Assembly (NCBI GenBank): GCA_011052285.1
Contig: DRJH01000492.1
Location: 1 to 11,199, forward strand
Origin: Gammaproteobacteria bacterium
GTDB lineage: Bacteria; Pseudomonadota; Gammaproteobacteria; Arenicellales; DRJH01
Direction: 5' to 3'
Length of the DNA stretch: 11,199 nucleotides
Part shown: piece after piece, positions 1 through 5,843 of the stretch
Layout: each line of letters begins with the position of its first letter
Position numbering within the stretch: position 1 is the stretch's first letter
The notes under the pieces: model-generated
Told to the model about the DNA's origin: nothing
Database searches by the model: none
The model's input: only the letters and a program-made list of their open reading frames with translations
Translations under genes and position numbers: made by a program

Positions 1-68
1 AAACTCAATCACAACTTTATAATCTTGAGCAACCAAATCTCAAAGCTGCCGAACGGGAAGCAGCATGA
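1..68 (+). CDS. 3' end of an upstream phn-operon gene (partial)
   Basis: The frame with codons starting at position 3 is open from the window edge to a TGA at 66-68 and encodes a hydrophilic tail ending in LKAAEREAA. Its stop overlaps the phnE start as ATGA, which is the same translational-coupling arrangement seen through the rest of the operon, so this is probably the end of a real gene rather than chance. By position it could be the phosphonate-binding protein PhnD or a first PhnE-type permease. The visible residues, about 21, are too few to decide. Only the C-terminus lies in the window. Confidence 0.55.
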   Translation, partial: TQSQLYNLEQPNLKAAEREAA

Positions 69-1066
69 ATACTCACCCCCGTCAGGAGAAGAATTGGCAG
101 CAGTGGGAACTTTACCGTGCCGTCACTGCAAAAAATCTTATCATTCTTTTGCTGGCGTTCGTTCTACTATCAATCTCTGCGCACAATACAGAAATTGATA
201 AGGCGTTTGTTGAAACCTCAAAGGCCGTCCTGTCGGCGGTAGGTATTGGTGACTCTGACGTACTGGACGGTGCGATGCGATTTGGCAGCAAAGCATTTCC
301 CATCCAGATATCCGAACGGACAGAAATTTCACGTTTGGAAAATTTTGATCGAAACGATCTCCCCTTGTTTGCCCATGTCGAGGCAGGTGAGTCTCGCGAA
401 TATGATGCGTTGACCAATACATGGGAAGTCGAAGAAACAAAATTTCTGGTGGAGCCTATTGGTTATCTGTCGAAAGTTTTGGTCAAAATGTGGGAAACCA
501 TCGAAATGGGTTTCTGGGGAACCTTCCTCTGCATCATAATTTCAGTGCCATTGGGTATTTTGGCGAGCAGAAATTATGCGCCACACCCTATGGTCTATTC
601 ATTTGCCCGTGGTTGGTTGAGTTTTAATCGTGCCATGCCGGAACTGATCATTGCCCTGTTTATGGTTCTGGTCTACGGATTTGGCCCTATCGCCGGTGTA
701 CTGGCGTTGGCTATGCATACCAGTGGTGTGTTAGGGAAATTCTTTGCGGATGAAATCGAGAATGCGCCACCAGGGCCCCAGCTGGCATTGGGATCATCGG
801 GTGCCGGTCGTTTGAAGGTGTTGCGCTATGCGGTATTCCCCCATGTATTTCCTGCATTTATTGCCTACGTCCAATATATTTTTGAACGTAATATTCGTAC
901 GGCCACAGTGTTGGGTATCGTCGGTGCTGGCGGCATCGGCATGGAACTCAAGGGTCGTTGGGATCTCTTCGATTACGACCATGTCGCCACCATCCTACTG
1001 GTGATATTCCTGACGGTCGTAATACTGGAGCTTTTCTCACAAAAACTTCGTAAGAAAGCGCTGTGA
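65..1066 (+). CDS. phnE: Phosphonate ABC transporter permease PhnE
   Basis: Inner-membrane permease of the PhnCDE importer, which brings phosphonates into the cytoplasm for C-P lyase. The 333-residue protein has a cytoplasmic N-terminus, a first membrane helix at about residues 24-40, then a long soluble segment (about 40-140). The canonical BPD-transporter part follows, with several hydrophobic helices and a cytoplasmic EAA-type loop around residues 230-258 (ALGSSGAGRLKVL, where many relatives have ALRATGA). The ending GIVGAGGIGMEL is typical of PhnE. The ATG overlaps the upstream stop, and GGGAAG at 55-60 is a plausible ribosome site. It is longer than E. coli PhnE because of the soluble segment, which should face the periplasm. 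PhnC and PhnD are not in the window and are presumably upstream. Confidence 0.93.
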   Translation: MNTHPRQEKNWQQWELYRAVTAKNLIILLLAFVLLSISAHNTEIDKAFVETSKAVLSAVGIGDSDVLDGAMRFGSKAFPIQISERTEISRLENFDRNDLPLFAHVEAGESREYDALTNTWEVEETKFLVEPIGYLSKVLVKMWETIEMGFWGTFLCIIISVPLGILASRNYAPHPMVYSFARGWLSFNRAMPELIIALFMVLVYGFGPIAGVLALAMHTSGVLGKFFADEIENAPPGPQLALGSSGAGRLKVLRYAVFPHVFPAFIAYVQYIFERNIRTATVLGIVGAGGIGMELKGRWDLFDYDHVATILLVIFLTVVILELFSQKLRKKAL

Positions 1067-1120
1067 TCAAACTGTTTTTTGAATTAAACACAAAACCAAC
1101 TTATCTAGGTATCTAGAAGA

Positions 1121-1621
1121 ATGACTGAAATGAAAATAATGATGATAGATCGGACTTTATGGGTGAGTGCCTTGAAGGCATTGCCAATTGAACAACTCCT
1201 GTCATTCACGACAGAGCTGTCAAAAGACTGGGCAATTCGTTCAAAGTCTATTCCCCAATCCGGGTTAGGTATGTTGAGGCTCAATGACAGCGCCTTCGAA
1301 GAAGCTTTTTACCTGGGCGAATTTCCCTTGGCATCAGCCTGGCTGGAGATTGAGACATCCGATGGTTTAATTGCTGAAGGGGCAGCCCAGGTTATGGATG
1401 ATCGAATCGAGGCCGCCGAAGCATTAGCGCTATGTGATGCCGTATTGTCTGCACAACTGCCCGGTTGGGAGCAACTGAACAAGATGCTAGATCAAGGCAT
1501 GGAAATCCGCGAGTCCGCTAGCCAAAATCGTAAACACATGCTGGCCAGTACAAAGGTCGACTTTTCCTTGTTAGATGAAGTAGCCCCCGATGCCATGGAG
1601 GGTAAAAATGCTGAATCTTGA
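1121..1621 (+). CDS. phnG: C-P lyase core subunit PhnG
   Basis: Small subunit of the PhnGHIJ core complex. With PhnH, PhnI and PhnL it is required to convert MgATP and phosphonate to alpha-D-ribose 1-phosphonate 5-triphosphate. The translation has the family layout: W(V/M)S-L near the N-terminus, a central GLGMLRLNDSAFEEAFYLGE stretch, an AxAQVMDDRIEAAEALALCDA helix, and a C-terminal region ending in STKVDFSLL. At 166 residues it is slightly longer than the E. coli protein (about 150). Four in-frame Met codons (1121, 1130, 1139, 1142) compete as start, and none has a strong ribosome site; the longest is given. A gap of 54 bases separates it from phnE, and its 3' end overlaps phnH by 14 bases. 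Confidence 0.9.
   Translation: MTEMKIMMIDRTLWVSALKALPIEQLLSFTTELSKDWAIRSKSIPQSGLGMLRLNDSAFEEAFYLGEFPLASAWLEIETSDGLIAEGAAQVMDDRIEAAEALALCDAVLSAQLPGWEQLNKMLDQGMEIRESASQNRKHMLASTKVDFSLLDEVAPDAMEGKNAES
1597..1602 (+). promoter_or_regulatory. Ribosome binding site of phnH
   Basis: GGAGGG lies five bases before the ATG at 1608, inside the 3' end of phnG. It decides the phnH start in favour of 1608 over the in-frame ATG at 1590, which has no comparable site. Confidence 0.75.
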
Positions 1622-2162
1622 TCCCATCTGGATGCCAGACGCGCAGCAAATCCATTTCCGTCTATTACTGGATGCCATGGCCCGCCCGGGCAAATGCCAC
1701 TCACTCACGATAGCGCCGGAAGAAGGGCCAGCAGTACTTACCGTGTTGGCTACGTTGCTGGATGCAGAGGTCTTACTGGCTGATCCGCACACACTACTTC
1801 GTAGTGATGACTGGCACATGTTACAGGTTGCATCCGCTGTGGTTGAGCAAGCCGATTATGTGATTTGCGACGGCAGTCGTGCGCCCAACTTCACACCGAA
1901 GCTCGGTACGCTACCTAGCCCAGAGCAGTCCGCGACACTAATCCTGGTAGTTGACGAACTGGGCCAGGGCGATGCCTCTCTAAGATTGACCGGCCCCGGT
2001 ATCGCCGACACCGAGAGCCTGCTGATAAAGGGGTTGGATAAGCAGTGGCTTGAGATGCGTGAAGATTGGGTCTGTTCCTTTCCCTTGGGTGTGGATCTCA
2101 TTTTGCTTGATGGTCGGCAGATAACGGCCTTACCCAGAACCACTAAAGTGGAGATGCTCTGA
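1608..2162 (+). CDS. phnH: C-P lyase core subunit PhnH
   Basis: Subunit of the C-P lyase core. The fold is related to PLP-dependent transferases but lacks the cofactor, and it binds as part of the PhnGHI assembly. Family hallmarks are visible in order: FRLLLDAMARPG near residues 17-28, GTLPSPEQSATLIL in the middle, LTGPGI, FPLGVDLIL, and ALPRTTKVEML at the C-terminus. Starting at 1608 it has 184 residues, close to the roughly 190 of E. coli PhnH. It overlaps phnG by 14 bases and its TGA overlaps the phnI ATG (TGATG), so translation is likely coupled on both sides. Confidence 0.95.
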   Translation: MLNLDPIWMPDAQQIHFRLLLDAMARPGKCHSLTIAPEEGPAVLTVLATLLDAEVLLADPHTLLRSDDWHMLQVASAVVEQADYVICDGSRAPNFTPKLGTLPSPEQSATLILVVDELGQGDASLRLTGPGIADTESLLIKGLDKQWLEMREDWVCSFPLGVDLILLDGRQITALPRTTKVEML

Positions 2163-3343
2163 TGGGTTATGTTGCAATCAAAGGTGGTGGCGAGGCCATC
2201 GAAGGCACCAAGACGGTATTCGATTATCTACGTACCCGGCAGGGGGATACTGCTAAGCCACTAGATACCGACACCATTGAACATCAGTTACGTCTGTTAC
2301 ATAGCCGAGTGATTTCCGAGGGTGGCGTCTATCATCCGCGTCTGGCCTCACTTGCTATCAAGCAGGCTCAGGGCGACACGCTGGAAGCGGCCTTTGTTTT
2401 GCGTGCTTATCGATCGACACAACCACGCCTTGTGGAAACACCGGCGTTGAATACTGAGAACATGCGCATCACTCGCCGCATCTCTGCTGCCTTTAAAGAT
2501 ATTCCTGGTGGGCAGATGTTGGGCGCCACTACTGATTATCATCTGCGCTTGATGCGCATGGATCTGTTGGATGAATCCCCAGAGCGATTTTGTGCCGTTG
2601 CCAAAGAGTGGTTTACAAAGAAAACAGAGACAGATATTCCCGATAGTGTAATCCCTGATACCTTCCCCAAGGTACTGGAGAGTCTGCGCAACGAAGGTTT
2701 ACTGCCATCGGTCGATGGCACAGCCCGCAACCGAGACCCCTTTGATATTACCCGCGAGCCATTGATATTTCCTGTGCCACGCTCTGCAGCATTGGCCACC
2801 ATGGCCCGTGCTGAGCAGGGCTCCCTGCTAGCCATTGCGTATTCAAACATGCGCGGTTACGGCGATGTCCACCCAACGGTTGCCGAACTGCGTGTGGGTT
2901 ATCTGCCGGTCATGCTGCCGCATCCAATTACCGGGGAACTGACCGAGATCGGTGAAGTGGAGATAACAGAGTGCGAAGTAGTGGCTATGTACGAAGAACA
3001 GGGAAGTTCAAGTGTCGCGGGAGGCAGGATGCCGGGAGCGACCGAGGACGAAGAAGGCAATGACAAGCCTACCTTCACTCTTGGCTATGGTGCCTGTTTT
3101 GGTCACAACGAAGTGAAAGCCATCAGCATGGCGATTCTCGATCGTGCACTACAGGCCGGTATGAAAAATGGTCCACGCAATCCATCGGAAGATCCTGAGT
3201 TTGTGTTGTTGCATGTCGATGGAATTGATTCCATGGGTTTCTGTACACACTACAAAATGCCTCACTACGTCACCTTCCAGTCAGACATGGATCGCCTGCG
3301 CACCACGCAACAGAAACAAAACAACAAGGAGCAAACCATATGA
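2162..3343 (+). CDS. phnI: C-P lyase core subunit PhnI, with in-frame repeat insertion
   Basis: Large core subunit with nucleosidase activity. With PhnG, PhnH and PhnL it attaches the phosphonate to C1 of ribose, displacing adenine from ATP. The protein begins MGYVAIKGGGEAIE and carries the conserved RxRQGDT-like and GAxTDYHLRLMRMDLLDES segments. Near the C-terminus it has GFCTHYKMPHYVTFQ; His363 and His368 keep the H-x4-H spacing of the E. coli metal-site pair at the PhnI/PhnJ interface. At 393 residues it is well above the roughly 354 of E. coli. About 20 extra residues (around 280-299) come from the repeat at 2998-3045, placed between the GEVEITECEVV strand and the conserved TLGYGxxFGHNE motif. 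The C-terminal tail is also polar and longer. GGAG at 2150-2153 is the likely ribosome site. The reading frame stays intact through the insertion. Confidence 0.95.
   Translation: MGYVAIKGGGEAIEGTKTVFDYLRTRQGDTAKPLDTDTIEHQLRLLHSRVISEGGVYHPRLASLAIKQAQGDTLEAAFVLRAYRSTQPRLVETPALNTENMRITRRISAAFKDIPGGQMLGATTDYHLRLMRMDLLDESPERFCAVAKEWFTKKTETDIPDSVIPDTFPKVLESLRNEGLLPSVDGTARNRDPFDITREPLIFPVPRSAALATMARAEQGSLLAIAYSNMRGYGDVHPTVAELRVGYLPVMLPHPITGELTEIGEVEITECEVVAMYEEQGSSSVAGGRMPGATEDEEGNDKPTFTLGYGACFGHNEVKAISMAILDRALQAGMKNGPRNPSEDPEFVLLHVDGIDSMGFCTHYKMPHYVTFQSDMDRLRTTQQKQNNKEQTI
2998..3045 (+). repeat. In-frame near-palindromic repeat, copy 1 (in phnI)
   Basis: This 48-base unit matches 4176-4223 at 45 of 48 positions, with differences only at 3008, 3021 and 3030, all of which change an amino acid. 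Its core at 3014-3042 is an imperfect hairpin: outer arms GTCGC/GCGAC, unpaired GGGA on each side, inner arms GGCA/TGCC, loop GGA. It is read in phnI as QGSSSVAGGRMPGAT. Length, hairpin form, lack of a coding role of its own and a second copy nearby fit a small palindromic repeat element. The exact ends are set only by where the two copies stop matching. Confidence 0.85.
3326..3331 (+). promoter_or_regulatory. Ribosome binding site of phnJ
   Basis: AAGGAG lies eight bases before the phnJ ATG at 3340, within the last codons of phnI. It is one of the strongest sites in the operon and supports the start at 3340. Confidence 0.7.
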
Positions 3344-4272
3344 GTGCTTCCTATCCTTTTGGTTTCCTCAACGAGTATGCCAAGAAAGAGGTACGACGCA
3401 GCACTTTGAAAGCCGTTGCCATACCAGGTTATCAGGTGCCTTACTCCAGCCGCGAGATGCCTATGGGCCGCGGCTTCGGTACCGGTGGTCTGCAATTGAC
3501 CTTGTCCCTGCTAGGTAAGGGTGAAACGCTCAAAGTGATTGATCAGGGTTCAGATGATTCAGTCAATGCTGTCAATCTGCGAAGCTTTATCGAAATGACC
3601 TGTGAAGGCATCAATACCACTACAAAGACCGATGAAGCAGACTTCATTCAATCACGCCACCGCATTCCTGAGACGGCCTTGCGTGAAGATCAGCTTATCG
3701 TGCTTCAGGTGCCGTATCCCGATCCTTTGGTCGTCGTGGAGCCCTCCGAAGATAAACGCAAAATATTGCATGGTGAAGCCGATTATTCGCGCCTATTGGT
3801 CAAACTTTACGAAGACATTGTTAAGTTTGACGAGATCACAATCTCACATCGTTACCCAACTCGTATCAATGGTCATTATGTTATCGACCCATCCCCCATC
3901 CCCCGCTGGGATGTGCCGAAGCTCAATCAGTCAAAGGCATTGATTCTGCTTGGCGCCGGGCGCGAGAAAAAAATCTATGCCGTGCCACCGTACACCAAGG
4001 CAGAGCCGCTGGCCTTTGAAGATGTGCCATTTCGTGTTGAAAATTTTTCGGATGAAAATGGCCAACGTCGATCGTGCCAGCGTTGTGGTTGCACATCAAG
4101 TTTCCTGGACGAGTTTGTTGATTCGAAAACAGGTAAAAAAGTTTATCAATGTTCCGATAGTGATTGGTGCGATGCACAGGGAAGTGCAAGTGTCGCGGAA
4201 GGCAGGACGCCGGGAGCGACCGATGAGTACCCGCCTACCAACATTGAACAAGTAGTGGTTGCCAATGGATAA
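3340..4272 (+). CDS. phnJ: C-P lyase catalytic radical-SAM subunit PhnJ, with C-terminal repeat insertion
   Basis: Radical SAM enzyme that cleaves the C-P bond of ribose 1-phosphonate 5-phosphate, giving the cyclic 1,2-phosphate and the free alkane (methane from methylphosphonate). The N-terminal LKAVAIPGYQVPY places Gly30 at the glycyl-radical position (Gly32 in E. coli). The cysteines are Cys246, Cys249, Cys271 and Cys277, with spacings of 3, 22 and 6 exactly as E. coli 241/244/266/272, the non-canonical cluster set plus the thiyl-radical Cys. DPSPIPRWD, LGAGREKKIYAVPP and YQCSDSDWC are conserved. It has 310 residues against 281 in E. coli. The extra length is a tail after Cys277 that begins with the repeat-derived QGSASVAEGRTPGAT, so all catalytic residues are kept. 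The ATG overlaps the phnI stop (ATGA). Confidence 0.96.
   Translation: MSASYPFGFLNEYAKKEVRRSTLKAVAIPGYQVPYSSREMPMGRGFGTGGLQLTLSLLGKGETLKVIDQGSDDSVNAVNLRSFIEMTCEGINTTTKTDEADFIQSRHRIPETALREDQLIVLQVPYPDPLVVVEPSEDKRKILHGEADYSRLLVKLYEDIVKFDEITISHRYPTRINGHYVIDPSPIPRWDVPKLNQSKALILLGAGREKKIYAVPPYTKAEPLAFEDVPFRVENFSDENGQRRSCQRCGCTSSFLDEFVDSKTGKKVYQCSDSDWCDAQGSASVAEGRTPGATDEYPPTNIEQVVVANG
4176..4223 (+). repeat. In-frame near-palindromic repeat, copy 2 (in phnJ)
   Basis: Second copy of the 2998-3045 unit, 1178 bases downstream, same orientation and same codon phase relative to the repeat. The hairpin core at 4192-4220 keeps outer arms GTCGC/GCGAC and inner arms GGC/GCC, with loop AGGAC; the T-to-C change at 4208 removes one inner pair. 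It is read in phnJ as QGSASVAEGRTPGAT, starting two residues after the catalytic Cys277 and leaving 15 further residues (EYPPTNIEQVVVANG preceded by D) before the stop. Confidence 0.85.
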
Positions 4273-5095
4273 GGTCCTGGGAGTAAAAAATTTATCGAAG
4301 GTCTACGGTCCCGGCTGTGCCTCTTGCTTTGAGCTGACCGGCCCGGAGCACGACACCAATATCTGCCCAAACTGCCGCAGTGTCGTCGCTGCTCATGATG
4401 TCTCCTTTGATCTTTATAAGGGAGAGATTCTGGGCATCATGGGCGAGTCGGGCTCCGGCAAATCGACAGCGGTTAAGTGCCTGTATTTCGACCATGAACC
4501 TAGTTCCGGTCGCGCCACCTTCTTTGATGAAGGTAGGCAATATGATCTGTTCAATTTGAATGCCGCCCAGCAACGAAGACTAGCGAATCATCGTTTCGGT
4601 ATGGTTTATCAAAACCCGCACCTCGGTCTTAATTTCGACATTACGGCGGGTGGCAACATTGCTGAACGCTTGTTGATGTCAGAGGTAGACAATTTTTCCG
4701 AGATACGTGGTAGAGCAACGAGTCTACTGTCACGCACTGAAGTCTTGCCGGAGCGAATGGATGAGCTACCGAAGAATTTTTCTGGTGGCATGCAACAGCG
4801 GGTACAAATCGCCAAGGCACTGGTCACCAATCCACCGCTGTTGTTTTTGGACGAAGTGACCACTGGTCTCGATCTTTCCGTCCAGGCTGCCATTCTCGAT
4901 CTGATCATGGAGATCCAACAAGAAAAAGATACCGCAATGATCGTAGTGACTCATGACTTGGGGGTGATTCGACTGTTAGCCGGCCGTACTATGGTGATGA
5001 AGTACGGCCGCGTTATCGAGTCTGGGCTGACTGACCAGATTCTGGAAGATCCGCAACACGCCTATACCCAGCGCTTAGTCGCTTCGGCGTTGTAA
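4265..5095 (+). CDS. phnK: C-P lyase ABC-type ATPase PhnK
   Basis: ABC-family ATPase that docks on the PhnGHIJ core at PhnJ; it is not a classical transporter subunit. The 276-residue protein has Walker A GESGSGKST (60-68), Q-loop region VYQNPHLGLNFD, signature FSGGMQQR (Ser173 onward), Walker B LLFLDE (Asp196, Glu197) and H-loop VTHDLG. Unlike E. coli PhnK, it carries a four-cysteine segment between the first strand and Walker A (Cys18, Cys21, Cys34, Cys37; CxxC-x12-CxxC), like a small metal-binding ribbon. Residue 198 after the catalytic Glu is Val where most ABC proteins have Pro. The ATG at 4265 lies inside the end of phnJ (8-base overlap); an in-frame TTG at 4259 is a less likely start. 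No strong ribosome site is visible. Confidence 0.94.
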   Translation: MDKVLGVKNLSKVYGPGCASCFELTGPEHDTNICPNCRSVVAAHDVSFDLYKGEILGIMGESGSGKSTAVKCLYFDHEPSSGRATFFDEGRQYDLFNLNAAQQRRLANHRFGMVYQNPHLGLNFDITAGGNIAERLLMSEVDNFSEIRGRATSLLSRTEVLPERMDELPKNFSGGMQQRVQIAKALVTNPPLLFLDEVTTGLDLSVQAAILDLIMEIQQEKDTAMIVVTHDLGVIRLLAGRTMVMKYGRVIESGLTDQILEDPQHAYTQRLVASAL

Positions 5096-5117
5096 AGCTT
5101 ACGGGAAAGGATAAAAA

Positions 5118-5843
5118 ATGAACGAAATACCAATACTGCGGGTTGAAGGTTATTCCAAACATTTTGAATTGCACGAGCAAGGAAAAATTATTCCTTCCTC
5201 CTGTGATGTCAATCTGAATGTTTACAGTGGACGCCTGACGGCGTTGATTGGACCGACCGGCGCAGGCAAATCAACTGTACTAAAGGGGATATACCGAACC
5301 TATCTGTCTACCAGCGGACGACTGTTATATCGAACCGTCTCTGGTCATGAGGTCGATCTTGCACAGGCCGATGAACATAGCATTCTGGAATTGCGGCGTA
5401 CAGAGATCGGTTTTGTCACCCAGTTCCTGCATGCATTGCCGCGACAAGCTACAGAAGATGTCGTCGCCCAACCTCTATTTCAAAAGGGAATGGGCAGATC
5501 CGAGGCACGAGACATTGCTCATAAGATGTTGGCAGCTATGAATCTGCCGGAAAGGTTATGGGGAATTTCCCCAGCAACTTTTTCCGGTGGAGAAAAGCAA
5601 CGCGTCAATCTTGCCAGGGGGTTGGTCTCTCACCCCCGCTTGTTGTTACTGGATGAACCGACAGCCAGCCTTGACCCGAAGACTACCGAAAGAGTAGTTC
5701 GGCTTATTGAAGATTTAAAGAATGATGGTGTGGCCATGCTGGCTATTTTCCTTCACCCCGATTTGGTTGAGCGAATGGCAGATGATGTTGTCGAGTTAGA
5801 GCCACCGCTTTCCATAGAAAAAGTTCTTAAGGAAATTGCGTAA
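5118..5843 (+). CDS. phnL: C-P lyase ABC-type ATPase PhnL
   Basis: Second ABC-family ATPase of the pathway, required with PhnGHI for forming ribose 1-phosphonate 5-triphosphate; in known structures it stacks on PhnK. The 241 residues carry Walker A GPTGAGKST (45-53), Q-loop GFVTQFLHALPR, signature FSGGEKQR (Ser156 onward) and Walker B LLLLDEPTASLD (Asp179, Glu180). The H-loop region IFLHPDL replaces the IFHDE-type sequence I recall from E. coli. A gap of 22 bases follows phnK, and AAGGA at 5107-5111 is well placed (six-base spacing) before the ATG, so this gene can be translated independently. Its TAA shares one base with the phnM ATG. Confidence 0.95.
   Translation: MNEIPILRVEGYSKHFELHEQGKIIPSSCDVNLNVYSGRLTALIGPTGAGKSTVLKGIYRTYLSTSGRLLYRTVSGHEVDLAQADEHSILELRRTEIGFVTQFLHALPRQATEDVVAQPLFQKGMGRSEARDIAHKMLAAMNLPERLWGISPATFSGGEKQRVNLARGLVSHPRLLLLDEPTASLDPKTTERVVRLIEDLKNDGVAMLAIFLHPDLVERMADDVVELEPPLSIEKVLKEIA

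Noticed and set aside
1067..1120. TCAAA/TTTGA stem with T run just after phnE as an internal terminator
   Set aside because: The stem is only five weak pairs and the T run lies inside the loop and arm, not after the stem.
2998..4223. The two 48-base repeats as a CRISPR array or a phage attachment pair
   Set aside because: There are only two copies, more than 1.1 kb apart, inside intact essential reading frames, with no cas genes, spacers or integrase.
4259..4267. TTG at 4259 as the start of phnK
   Set aside because: The ATG six bases later gives a normal PhnK N-terminus; neither has a strong ribosome site, and ATG is preferred.
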